Origin: Ulva prolifera
Taxonomy: Eukaryota > Chlorophyta > Ulvophyceae > Ulvales > Ulvaceae
NCBI GenBank assembly: GCA_023078555.1
Contig: CM041203.1
Location: 577,481-641,480, forward strand
Length of the DNA: 64,000 nucleotides
Direction: 5' to 3'
In this document: piece after piece, positions 36,396 through 49,400 of the stretch
How the letters are laid out: each line of letters opens with the position of its first letter
How positions within the stretch are numbered: the stretch's first letter is position 1
Program-made: the position numbers and the translations under genes
The notes under the pieces: generated by a model
What the model saw: only the letters and a program-made list of their open reading frames with translations
What the model was told of the DNA's origin: nothing
The model's database searches: none

Positions 36396-37874
36396 CTGCA
36401 CACTTGGACGAGGTCAGGTTCGGCGTTTTGATCCTAGTGGTGCATTATTAGGACCATCGAACGTGAACCGCGAAACCCGCCATAGGCATTCTACACGATG
36501 AGCATCTCAACGCACGCTTTCAAGGTTCATTGAATGTTCGGCCAATCAGCTCGCTCGCGTTGCCACATGAGATACAACCGCACGACGCACGGGCACTGAA
36601 CGGTACAGCACACAGAGCACAGAAGACCCGGAACATACGGAATTGAAGCGCAGAAGCTGGGACCAGAACATATGGCGGCGTGTATGCAACGCCTGGCGTT
36701 TCCTGCCCGCCTTGCATCTCTGTTACAATTCTTCGATCCAGTCTCGAACTGCACCTGCAATCCTTGAACACAGTGAATATCTGTTGTTAAGCTAACGCAG
36801 CCTTGCAAAGTCCCGAGACATGGTGATAACGATGTGACTCAACCAGAGACAACCGTCCGCGAACGAACACACGTATCTCTGAGACAGACAGCTCAGTCAC
36901 AGACACTAGGAATATCGCAACAACCTGCTGCAGTGACGGCTCAATGAATGCCGCAAGGCAATCAACAAAGCGCTGAGTTAATCTTGCGCACTGGGCGGAG
37001 TGAATACAAAGAGGCGAAGAAGCACGCTCCACATTCCAGACTTATCAACGCACGCACCCAGGTTTATTTTGTGCCAACGTCGCTTTACGCCGCTGCTATG
37101 GCACGCCTGATTGCCTCCAGACTACAAACTCGGGTCTGTCCCAAATGCCGAAACTATCTCTACCTGACAATGTAATGAACTCAACGGGTGTTGGAGAGCG
37201 TTTGATTGCGCCAGTCGTAGTGGCGCGGCGTTCATTTACGGTGGTCTCCGCTCGTGTGCGCATGCCGACTGCGAGTACAAGCGTCACCAGTTCACCATGC
37301 ATGAAAACCCCCCCGTGGGGCTTCGAGCAGTACGTCGCAGAACGTGCACCCAACAGCCACATATACATAGCTACACCTCCCATTCTGGTGCACTTTCGAC
37401 GTAGTCCGATACGCAGTGCATACGTCAGAGGCGCTTCTGAATACAAACTATTGCATCCTGCACCTCGGGAACCTCTGAGACGTTGGTCGCAAAGTGCTTT
37501 AGTCGTCCATGAACGCACCAGACTGTTGCATGTTGAGTTTTGGAAGTGTCATCGGAACTCTGAATAAATCTCATATTGCAGTCGAGCCCATGCCAAAGCG
37601 ACCTCAGTGGGACGCCAATTGAGATTTGTTTTTTTGTATATCTCCAGTGGCTTATCTACGATAAGATTCTGGTTCATATGGTGAGTGTACAGCTTGTTTA
37701 CATCTGAGAGCAGCCCAAACCAGGCGCTGGAGATGTATCTGTTCAATTAAGCCGGTCCAGAGATGTACCTACCATCACAATGTGAGCACGCTACATTCAT
37801 GTTCGCGGTAGAGGCCACATGCTTTAGTGGCTGTGGTGTAGGATACTTTCGCCGTTCAAGAGCTGATTTCGCAG
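36396..37874. other. Divergent spacer holding first exons of two genes
   Basis: The first exon of the CID-like gene (minus) and the first exon of the NEK gene (plus) must lie here. A possible plus-strand NEK exon ends at a strong donor (CATATG|GTGAGTGT, about 37680). The frames at 37096-37567 on either strand have no domain match. Confidence 0.4.
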
Positions 37875-39687
37875 GGCTCATTTGGGAAAATATACCGCGT
37901 CATCAGTAAAGGTGCAACATAGAATGCATTTCTGGCACCTTGGCACCGTCATGCAGAATTCCCATGAAATGTAAAATCATGTAGAGTGGTACTTGAGATA
38001 TGCAGGCACGGGTCAGGTCCTTGCATTGAAACAGGTTCCCCTTCAAATACTGTCACGGGTTGATAGACAAGAGGCTATCGATGAGGTGTGAGCAGCTACT
38101 TGAACTCGAACTCTGACATGTATCAGGAGTGATGCTGAACATTTGATGTGATTGTCCTCAACCTCCTGACAGTGCCCAGTTCCAGGCGAGGATGCTGTCC
38201 AAACTTGATCATCCCAACATCATCCAGCATCTGGACTCATTTGTAGAAGATAACATGCTGAATATTGTGATGGAATATGCCTCCGGAGGCACAGTGCACC
38301 ACATGCGAAAATCTGGCCGATTGAGTGAATCTCATATTTGGAAGTACTGCATTCAGTTGCTGCAAGCTGTGTCGTACATACATTCTCAGAGAATTGTACA
38401 TCGGGATATAAAAACTCTCAATGTGTTCTTGGACGAACTGGACAATGTGAAGCTTGGTGCGGCCTTTGTGAGCGATATGGCTCTCGTACCGGGCCAAGGC
38501 ATGTGTGGCCCACATGCATGTATTTTCAGGAGATTTTGGCATTGCAAGAGCTCTAAGCGAAGGCACAAACCTTCTGCACACTTTGGTCGGCACACCATTT
38601 TATCTTGCGCCTGAGCTTTGTGAAGACAAGCCTTACAATACTGCAGCAGATATTTGGGCTGTGGGAATTTGCCTGGTGAGATCCGTCTCTACCCAGTCGT
38701 CCAATGCAATTGATTAACATATTTTGCCCCTGGAGCTTGGTATCTGCACATGGAATGGTGCTTGCAGTATGAGATGTGCATGGGCGCCTACCCTTTCACA
38801 GCCAAGAACGAAGGGGCCTTGATCCGCAAGATTTTAAAAGGACAGTACCCACAACCTTCAGGCTACAGCGCAGACCTGCTCAACATCATCAAGCTGTGCT
38901 TAGCTTATGATGCCAAAAAGAGGCCGTCTGCAAGTGTGCTGCTTAGCAGGCCTGAGATCTCAGCGAAAGCAGCAAGCATTCATGCGGCGCAGGCCAGGCA
39001 GCGACAAATCAAGTCACACACAAATGAGGCTCATTGGTCCCCCAGTCAATATGATGGTGGACACACAAGATTAGCAGACCACCAAGAAGCCCTGGTTTTG
39101 GACCGCAAGCCATGCATGGAAAGTTGTGGCGAGGACAAACAGAGGCACCCATTCGCTCTCAATCCGACCAAGGTTGCAGCATCAGCACACGTGTGTACCA
39201 TAAGCAAATTTCGGATCACAATTCCAGGCAGCTGTCGTGCGAATCTGGTTTCGTGCAGGACGGTAAGACGTATTCTCCACATGTCAGTCAGCCCGGTGCG
39301 GCAATTATCATGGAACACATTGAACGGGATAGAGGTACTGCAACGGGATACCAAGCAGCAGGATACGCGCACAAAGAATTTCCTCCTAAGCACATGCTGA
39401 CGGCTGGCTTGAAACAGGACTACACTGACAGATCTTCTCCGTTCAGCAAGGGCCAGGAAAGCGGGTCTCTGCATGAAAAGCGATGCGATTCGCAGGCACT
39501 GTGGACGTACAAGTACCAACGTCCGCAGTATGCTCGAAAACGATGCCCAGACCTGATGGTGTCAGGCCCAAGCACACGTGCAGCACCGGTCACAGGACAA
39601 ACTGTCAAAACCCGGGGATTTCATGCATATGAGGCATCTGTAGGGTCCACCACGACATATCAGCAACACACAAGCGGTGACACGTAA
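37875..39687 (+). CDS. NEK (NIMA-related) Ser/Thr protein kinase, first exon unresolved
   Basis: Exons agree in phase: 37875-37911, 38006-38085, 38186-38456, 38530-38675, 38768-39172 and 39232-39687, giving 465 codons plus stop and a missing start. The pieces rebuild a kinase in order: Gly-loop end (GSFGKIYRVISK), the lysine (VLALKQV), the C-helix (RQEAIDEARMLSKLDHPNII), the catalytic loop (HRDIKTLNVF), KLGDFGIAR, the T-loop end GTPFYLAPEL, then ADIWAVGICLYEMCMGAYPF and the final RPSASVLL. This is NEK-type, so roles in cilia, the cell cycle or microtubules are likely. The tail after about residue 300 is basic, Ser/Gln-rich and disordered. The first glycine of GxGxxG is on the missing exon. 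The stop lies 86 bp from the stop of the convergent HECT gene. Confidence 0.87.
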
Positions 39688-39773
39688 AATGGCATGCTAT
39701 GCATAGATCCGGAAATTTACATCGCCATTTGGAATGTCTATCAGACATTGTTGTCCTACGAAGAATCTCACAT

Positions 39774-42700
39774 TTATCTGAACTGGAAACTGGATGGCTG
39801 TTCCAGCGCCTCTGTAAGATGATTTTTCAATTGCTCTTTGTCTTTGTAGTCATACAGCACGAGCTGATTTACACAGGTGTGTGACGATGGCAATCTTTCT
39901 TCACCGGCCTTCGCAATTGCCAATTGCGGTCTCAATCCTTTAAATCCAATTGCTGGGACAACTGATGACCCTGCATATTAAGGTTGGTCAATTCAAAGGA
40001 AGGCGGAGCATGAGACAATGCAAATGAAATGTTCATGTTTACACGTACCTGTCATAAACGCCAGGAGCTTGGCCACATTCGCTTGGTCCATCTCCTTCAC
40101 GATCTCCCAGAACCATCTGATGCATGTATCCTCCAAACCAGAGAAGCCCCCATCATACTTCACATGTGCCATCATGTCCCTAATGTTGATCTCTTGGCGG
40201 CCAGCAATCAGTAGGCCCAGTTGATCCGGGCTGAAAATTCGCAGACTGTCTAACGAAATGCATGCCCAGAACCCCTCACAAAAAGCTTTGATGTAAGGCT
40301 TGATGGATTCCGTCATTTTGTGACGAGCAAGGAGCAGCACATATTCCTCCTTGTTATCATCTGTCACCTGTACGTGGATCCATGAGCATCAGCAAAGCAC
40401 ATAGCCACAGAAAACTCTTGAATTGTGATACGTGTGATGGACACAGTGTATCAAATACCCATATACCAAGATTGCTGCAGAGTCCACACCGGTATGGTAG
40501 ACCCTCTAGGAATAAGGTCGACTGTGCTTATGCATCCGAAAAAGGATGTCTCAGTTGTGAAAGTTAGGCCATCCATGCCAATACTTTCAAGCGGTGAGCC
40601 CATGATATCCATTAAGCCACGGTGATACTCAGGGTCGACCGTCTTGAGATCATCTAGGTCCAGAGTTTCGTCCAGCATTTGCTTCAAGAATGATCTGCAG
40701 TCAAACATCTGAATGACTCACCATGGCGATGACTGCATGGAAGATGAGCACAGGACTGGATGAGTGCAGGAAACCACAACGATGTCCGCTCCTGGGGCAT
40801 CAAGTGTCAGAAGCTGTGTTCTAATACTTCAAGCACAGCATGAACCAGCAAGAGCAACATCGAAAGGTGCATCCAGTATCAGAGCCAAAAGAAATGGGGG
40901 TAGAGCCGCACTGTGTGAAGCGCAACGGGAAGCAAGCCCGGGCAGCGACCGCTTTAGCAACCACTACACCAAGCGAGCGATACATCAGGACGACATCCAT
41001 CGTGTCGGATTGCACATGAGCCTTCTCACTCGGCTGATACAACCCTGAATCTTCTGGAACCTGCTGAAACAATGCAGACGCAGGATCCCGTACAACCGCC
41101 GCAAGCTCCTGAACAAGCATAGCATGGCTGTCAGCTTCATAGCCCATCCAGCCTCAGGTTATACACAGCGCAATGATACAAAGCCCAACATCACTCGTAC
41201 CGCACAAAACTCCCGCAGAAGGCCGCCACCGTCCTCACCATCCTCGCCAACAAAGGTGACAGTCAGCTCACGGTGTAACATGTCGTCATCTGCCTTGCTA
41301 ATCTGCTCCACCATCTCCACTAGCATGTCAGGCCCCCGGTGCACTTCGATATGCAAAGTTTCGTCGTCCCCCATGTGATCGAGCTCATACTCCAGCATAC
41401 GATCCTGCTCCTCCTGAAAATACGTGACCTTCTCGCGGAAGTTCATCATCGGGCGCAGCAGGCCTAGGATGCGATCACGCATGCTGACTGCAGGCTGCCC
41501 GCAACGCAGCGAATCTGGTTCTCGAGTGCCCATTAGTTGTGCTATCAGCCATGTGAAATTGGACTCACAAGCAGGAACATGGTCAGCTGCATCTGTCTGT
41601 GGAGCCAGTGGGCTATCGGCCCCCCTGTCGAGACCAGCATCAACAGCACTTACTGAGATTGCACTACTCTGGCGCCTGCGCTTCAATGGGGGGGCAGCCA
41701 CATCCACAGCAGCATCCTTCGCAATACCTGGCCACGCCTGCATGCTTGATACAGCCTGCACTGCGGGGCTCATGTGCATCATGTGGTGCGGCATGTCTAT
41801 AGCTGTGCTGGATACAGTTGTGTCCGGGCCTTCAGGAACAGGGGTGTCGGCACGTTCAGTACGGGCATGCCGTCGAGGGCTGCTTTCTTGTTCATCTACT
41901 AGGCGCTGCAGGATCTGCTCAATGCGCTGCCATTGATGCAGAGATGCAGCCACCATCAACTCTGCGTTTGCGCTCTGCGGGGGCACAGCGCCTGCACCAT
42001 ACAAGTCAAGGAATGATTCCCATGCTCCCTGCACCATGATTCTGTCAGACACTTCTAGAAGAAAATATATCAGCTGCTGCTGGCCGTCATAACAATGCTT
42101 GCATGATAGTGTGCCCATACCAGCTGGCACACCGTTCCCACACAGCATGTGTCAGCTGTGTAAGATGTGCGACTGGCCAAGGAGCTTCAGAACAGTCAGC
42201 GTGATCAAAATAGCAGCACACCTCCTTGCAGGCAAGCATCATGGCAGTATCGCCATTCATGTTGCGTTGCTCAATGTTGATACCTTCCATGGAAACCATT
42301 TCCTTTACCACATAATTCCAGCCTCGCAACGTTGCCAGCATGAGAAGATTATTGCCCGACTCTTCGACGCGATCCTTGTGTGCTGCCAAAACAGCGCACG
42401 CGATCCGGCTGAAATTTTCATATAGTGAACGATTGATCTTACTGCCCACGAATGCCAAGTCACGATCTTGGCACAGTTTCACAGCCTTCTGGCACAATTC
42501 TGCCGACTGCTGGGCCTCCCGAATTTGATACGCCCGTCCCTGCTGGTCTTGGCCACCATACAAGCACTGAAAAACATCAGATCCTGCTGCTGACATCCAG
42601 TCCAGCTGGGCCCCAGACTTCAGCAACAGCATCAACTGCACAGATGATGCTTTGAAAACACACAGATTATCAGCAGAACATCAAGGTGCCGAAGCTACGC

Positions 42701-45492
42701 AATAAACTGGATGACCACATCAATTATGCATGCAAGCTCATGCATGTGGAGGGCAAAGCACACCAACTCTTGCTTTTTCATTTCCGCTGCAGAGCTTATT
42801 GGGGATCGCCCCTCGGCATCTATTGCGCTGACATCTGCCCCAGCTTGGATCAGGACGTTGCAGGCAGCAACCACATCTTCTTCTCGCTTCCGCGCCAACA
42901 AAGCAAAATGTAGAGGTGTCTCCTTAGACCGTGGATGTATGTAGGTGACATCAGCCCCAGCCTCCACAAGCTGCCGAAGCATACCCACACATGCCTCTGC
43001 TGCAGCGCATGTCAGAGGTGTATCCCCAGAAGCCACTGCCATGTGTGGCGTGGCTCCGCCCGCTATCAGAATCCGGACAATAGATTCAAGTCCATTTCTC
43101 GCTGCCTCGAACAACGGTGTCGCACCGTCGACGTCTTGAACGTCAACAGTGACACCCAGCTCTTTATGCTTTGACACCAAATGCTCCATGACATCCACAC
43201 ATGTGCGCATGCGCTCGCTGCGATGCAGTCCAGGCGACAAAATAGCACCAGCGACAGCACAGTGAAGTGGGCATCTTCCGCGGTTGTTGACACGAGCGAG
43301 CAGGTCAGAAATCATCTTGCTGTCAACCACAGTGGTCAATCGCTTGATCACATCTAGGTTCAACGCGCTCGCAGCGGCGTGGAGAGCCGTGTCAAGGTCA
43401 CAGTCTGCCACATCCACCTACATACACGAAGGTTGTAGGAAAGACCGCTGCATGCTCTCGGCCGTGTCGGCAAATGCAGCACGCAGCCGACTACAATGCC
43501 TTCAGGAGGAAAGGTGGGCAAAGTCTACGCAGCTGACCCAGACACTTGTCCACATTCAACAGAACAGAAATTATGCAAATACAACACAAGATTGCGGCAG
43601 TTCAGGATGGCAAAAGAAGGCACCTTGACATTCTTGGCCAAAAGCATGTTGACGCGCTCCATATCACCGACATGTGCTGCCCGCAATATAGCTGTACCGC
43701 CCCAGTACATCGTAAGCTTCCATCTTTCTTCATCACTCCACCCTTCCGGAGGCTCTGCTACTGCATCAGCATTGGCCCCAGCATCAATCAGCAGCTTCAT
43801 CGCATCCCGCCCCCCTTTGCATGCTGCTGCCCTGTGAATAGCTGTCTCCCCGAACTGGCCTCGAGCCTCAATATCACATTTTCCAGATGTCAACAAAGCT
43901 TGTACAACTAGAGTATGACCGCCAGAAGCTGCACAGATGAGAGCTGTGTCCCGCACTGCATCTGCCTCAGGTGGCAAGAGCAAAGCCCGCTTTGGTGACC
44001 TGGATACACTCAACTCAGGTGCTCCTGCCGCAGAATCACTTTCCTCTGCCGTGCATTGCTGCGCTGCTGCTTGCTCAGCAACAGCGACCTGATCGACGTC
44101 CGACACCGCCGAGGAAGGTTCCTCCCGATAGCTGATATCTGTTGCACCCACGGCCAGCAACTTCATCACCAGCTCCAGATGCCCCTGAAGTGCAGCTTGG
44201 CATATTACTGTGGGAGCCAAGTCTCGCGATTCATGCCGCAGGACTGAATCTCGAGTTGCGGTCGGGGCAATTGATAGCTCAGACAGTGGCATCACCGTAA
44301 TGTTCTGCTTGCCAGGGGCCAGCGAGAACTCTGACCAGCCACAAACAGTATCGAATGCATCCAACAGATAAAAGAAGACCTCTGTAAGGCCATGGTGAGC
44401 AGCGTAATGGAATACACTGCGGCCAAACACATCACATCGACGCAGTAGACCACAGACGGCAAGTCTCTTTGTCGGGGTGTCACAGTGACGCAGATCTGGT
44501 GGAATAATCTGTTTCACTGTATCAAGGTCCCCTGACTTTGCTGCATATATAAGCATTGTCCTCTGCCTGCAACAGTGCTGACACTGTCAACAGGTAGTAT
44601 ACCTCATGGATATGCCTCATGGATATTGCTCAACTTCAAAAATTCATCGGCAATAACATGAACATACATCAAGAAGGACAGTGCAGCACCGAGAATGGGG
44701 TTGCAGCTGTCACTCAGGATGACATGTCCAGCAATTTGCAATTACCACGAACAGGATTGTCCATATCGCTGAGGCAGCCTAGCACCACCTTTGCAATAGG
44801 CTCAGCTGGCTGCATTCCGGGACGAATGTGTGCTTCCTGACCGGTGTCTTGATGATTTGTTTCAGGGAACGCTCCATGTGTGGAGCATGATTAGAGGCAG
44901 ACATATGGGAGAGTATGAATGTATAAGAATCAAAACACAAACATCCCGTTGCAAGCGGGAGATGTGAGGAGGCAGCGCACTGTTGGTCGCAGACATGATG
45001 CAGAATGCCCGAACGCAATTCTTTCTCTTCAGAACCTTGAAATAAACGTGGAAATTCACGTGTGGTGGGGTAGAACGAATCGGCATCTGCCAGCACCTCT
45101 CCGCCGTCAACCAGTATCCGGTGCAGCTCCGCAGCATGGCCCGATAAGGCAGCATGGAACAACTGTGTCCATCTGTTCATGGGTGGATCCACTGATGTAA
45201 GCTTGTACGAGTTCACATCGGCAGGAGGCACACGTTCTTGAGCGTCATTGCGAACGAGCACGCGCGTCAAGAAAGGGCCATGCCTGGGCCAACCCAACCC
45301 TTCTGTGTCACCCTCTGAGTCCGAGGCGTAGTCCAATTGCATAGCATCTATGTCCAGAGATGCATATCTATCATCATCATCCCTTGAGAATTCTTCAGAC
45401 ACGTCGTCATAGTCACGCTCGTCTTGCATGTCCCCAGAGTCACTATCCAAGGAGTACCCATCGTCGCCGGTGTCTGCCATCCTTGCCTGCAT
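39774..45492 (-). CDS. Ankyrin-repeat HECT E3 ubiquitin ligase
   Basis: Nine exons: 45077-45492, 43624-44566, 42764-43417, 42222-42635, 41201-42079, 40950-41108, 40490-40708, 40049-40367 and 39774-39970, about 1399 aa. The N-terminus is very acidic. From about residue 110 to 800 come some ten ankyrin repeats (TMLIYAAKSGDLDTVKQI, TAIHRAAACKGG, DTALHAAASALNLDVI, TPLFEAARNGLESIV, TPLTCAAAEACV). A Ser/Arg-rich linker follows, then HECT from about 1040: LTVTFVGEDGEDGGGLLREF, RSFLKQMLDETLDL, FSPDQLGLLIAGRQEI, CIRWFWEIV and the C-lobe LPSSHTCVNQLVL. The catalytic Cys (codon at 39873-39875) is 32 residues from the end, as usual. HECT enzymes take ubiquitin from an E2 onto this Cys; the repeats likely hold substrates. 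The layout recalls animal HACE1. The join between 40950 and 40708 lacks some N-lobe residues, so a small exon may be missing. Confidence 0.9.
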
Positions 45493-46412
45493 GATAGCTT
45501 ACATGGTACAGCAGCCAGCTCTATATCAGGGGCACTTATATCCTGACGTGCTGTCATTGGAGGGGGTGGCAACAAGAATTTGACGGTGATAATGTGCAGG
45601 TTGTCGATGTTGCTTACAAGAGCTGCGAGGCAGTTACACACGCCCATAGGCTCAACTCGGCCACGCCAGACACACTGCCAGAAATACAATAGCCGGAGGT
45701 GCATGATCAGAACGTGTATGGGCTTGTCTATAGCGGTCTGAGACGCGCCGGAGCGTTCGCCAACCGTTGCAGGCAAGCTTCTGGAAGCGTATATTATGCC
45801 AGCACAAGAACGTCGCATGCTAGCTACCTACCTGATCTCAGGGTTTAATAACGCGCTGCCAAAGAATCCGACCCAACGGCCATTCAGGTGATGCGTTCAG
45901 GACTTCCGCAGGCGCATGCCGAGTCGGATAGGCGGGAAAACGGGTCTGCCGTGAAGCACTTAGTAGCGGCTACACAGTGTCACTACACATAATGATGTCT
46001 TCAATAGGAATCTGGGCGTGCTGTTGTCTTCCACGCGACGCTTGTATCAAGATGGAGACATAGCTCGTTGGTGAGCCAGGATTGTTGGGGGCAACGACCA
46101 AATATCAAAGTGCAATGTGGGGTGGACAGCTCCTGTCAGGTGAGGAGACCTCACCGACGCCACGTTGCCGCGGTACATCGCAGTGCTGTGTGTCTCCTGG
46201 CTTGATATACGCACAATTGCATGTACACTACTGCGATGGTACTCGGCATTATAAAAAACACCAGCGTGGTCAGTCCAAAATCTATACTATTTGTTGCAAA
46301 GTCGCATGGAGTCACGGAATTTCCACATTTTGATCAATCCATCCCATTGATGCGGAGCAAGTTGGAGAACTAACCCAGAATCTGTAGAAGCATCAGCGAA
46401 AGCGATAAAGTC
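45493..46412. promoter_or_regulatory. Head-to-head intergenic region of HECT and MRD1 genes
   Basis: These 920 bp separate the HECT start (minus) from the MRD1 start (plus), so both promoters must lie here. A TATA-like TATAAAAAA sits at 46250-46258, about 155 bp before the MRD1 ATG. I saw no comparable element for the HECT gene. A minus-strand frame running on to 45818 may be 5' UTR or chance. Confidence 0.5.
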
Positions 46413-49400
46413 ATGAGCACGCGTCTTATAGTGAAAAATTTGCCAGCCTCTGCTGATGAAAAGCGTTTGCGTACCCATTTCGGCTCTCAAGGCGCCGTTA
46501 CAGATGTGAGAGTGCTGCGCAAAAAGTGCGCCGCTTCTTGAGATCGTGACGCCAAACACGCGCCATTGTATTCGGCCGCTTGATAAAGTGGATCTATGCT
46601 CGTGCAGGGATGGTAGCTCGCGCGGCTTTGCGTTCATAGGCTTCAAAACCGAGGAACACGCCGAATGCGCCCGCAAGTACTTCGATCGTTCGTGTCTGGG
46701 CGCATGCAAATTATCTGTAGAAGTTGCCGAGATGTTTAAGTCACCACACGTGCCTCATGATGCGCCGCACAAGATCAGAGTTCAGACAAAGCCTGCTCAG
46801 CGAAAGTCAAATGATCGAAATGCACCAGTACGGCCTGCTCGCACGATTTTCCGGTCACATTAATTGCAACGTGCTGATAAGCGTTTGACAACGGAGTTCC
46901 CGCAGGACGGAAGGTCTTCAAAGCTGGCTGAGTTCTTGGGCTTGATGAAGCCACAGTCACAGTCGCAAACGTTCGCAAATGAGGCAGGGCCGGCTGTATC
47001 GCAATTGGACCACAGCGAAGATGCGAGGAACGAAATTCATGAGCTTCTGGAGGCCAACGCTGAGGGCGCAGCGTCTGAGGATCTTCCTGCCAATTTTGAT
47101 CCGCTCGTGGCAGACGACGACATCAGTGACTTGGAATACCTCAAGAGTCGCATGCGGGCATCAGCCACATCAGGTGCTCTCTTCACAAGAGCCTCATGTC
47201 AGGATGTACCTGAACTGTGAGCGGCATTGCTGGCATAATCAACACAGTCATTGTTGTGCCTGATTCAGGTGCAGCACCACGCTCAACAGAGAATGATGCA
47301 CCGGAAGGACAACCACCCCGTCCACCTGAAGAGGAGGTAGACACCTCCAATCAGGACTCAGTCACGATCATCCGTTCTACAGGTCGCCTGTTCGTCCGTA
47401 ATCTGGCGTACACAGCAATTGATGATGAAATTCGCAAACTCATGGAAGAATATGGAAATCTCACAGAATGCCGGGTATTACGAAGCAAAGTCGGTAATTC
47501 CAAAGGTATAGCGTTTGTGCGCTTCTCATCGCCCGTTGATGCAGTGTCTGCATTTGAGGCTTTGGATGGCACCATCTTTCAAGGGCGCTTACTGCACCTT
47601 CTGCCCGGGAAATTGTCCAAGTTTGACACAGCTGTGGATCAGGCAGAGCTCGTCCAGAATGGGACATACAAAGCCGCACGTGCAAGAGAGCGCAAAGAAA
47701 ATGCCGGAGATCAGACCCCATGGAGCACTTTCTACATGCGAGATGACACGATCGCTGAGGCTGTTGCAGATATTCTCGGCATATCCAAAGCTGAGCTCCT
47801 GGATCCTGAAGCTTCCGATGCAGCTGTCCGCATGGCCTTAGGGGAAACACAGGTGTGTGTGTGTGTGTGTGTGTGTGTGCTTTAAACGTTCAGTCTTTGG
47901 AATCACTCTATGTATGTGGTGCTGTTCTTGCTCAGGATGCATGTGTGTGCCAGCGGTGCGGAAGTTGGCACTTTTTCCCTTGCTGTACGGCGGTCTCATT
48001 TATATGTGGGGTTACATCGAGCGCTGTCACAACAGCAACTTCTTTGAGCTGCATGACTTGAAACGTTGCCGTACTGTTTTGGCTCATGAAGGGTCTGGGG
48101 ACGTGCCTTCAACGTTCACAGCATTGTGATGTACATGGCCTGCGCTTACAGGTGCTTGCCGCTACAAAGGAAGACCTGGCTTCAGCAGGAGTCAATGTGG
48201 GTGTTCTTGAAGCTGCCGCACAGCAGTCCAGGCATTCCAGTAATGGACATACAACTGCTCGAAGCAAGACCGTTTTGCTGCTCAAGAACCTGCCTTTTGA
48301 AGCCACAGAAGACAGTATTTATGAGCTGTTTGAACATGGTGGTGGGTGTGCACGAATGGTTCTGCCACGCACCAGGGCCTTGGCACTCGTGGAATTGCCA
48401 GATGAGCAGGTGTGTCACTTCTTCGTGCTGTGGGCGCTGAACATCCATCCGGTATCTTGTGGATCGTCCTCTTCTGGAGGAGTAGACCTGTATGCCGGAT
48501 CCCCAGATGGTAATGCCCATCAGTCAATTGCCTGGAGTGATTGAACAAACAAAAAACAATGTTCCTGCAGACTGCAAGGAGCGCTTTCAAAAGGCTTGCA
48601 TACAAGCGCTTTCAAAATGTGCCGCTATACTTGGAATTTGCTCCTGAAGGGATATTTGAGAAGCCAGCTCCTCCACGCCAGCCAACAGCGCAAGGCCAAG
48701 AGGCTGATGCAGCAAGGCCACGTGAGGATGGAGGGGCTCTTGGTTACGCTGAGCCAGGCCAAATGCATGCATCTTCGACATTATTCATCAAAGGCCTCTC
48801 GTTTGCAACAGCACAGGCCTCACTGGAGAGGCGATGCGCCCAAGCTGCAGAAGCTGTTGGCGGCCTGCTGAAGTCAGTGAAAATGCCCATGAAATCAAAT
48901 GGCCAGGGGAAGGCCTTAATGCAAGGGTACGCATTTGCTGAGTTCAGCGACCACAGCACAGCTAAGTCCGTCATGACCCGGCTGAGTGGCTGCACAATCG
49001 ATGGCCATGCCCTTGTGGTGGAACTTTCGCACACCAGGTTGAAGGATTCAGGCCGAACCTCAAAGGTGTGTGAGTTGTGCCATGTCAAGTACATGCAGTC
49101 GGCATCAGCTGCCGTTAACCTGACACAGAAGTTTTCCAGATTCTGACATCACCTGACATGCATTTGATGCCTGTGTTGGTGTCTTTTCGGGCCAGCTACA
49201 TCCCTGCGTGAATATTGTTGTGCTGTGACACTGTCTGCACCGAGGATAATGCAGACATGCGTATATATACATTGGATGCATTTGTTGCAGAAACGTGAGC
49301 GTCAGGGGATGTCAGACAGTAAAATTTTGGTCCGAAATCTGGCATTTGAAGCAACTTCAAAGGATGTCAGACAGCTCATGGAAGCATTTGGCCATGTCAA

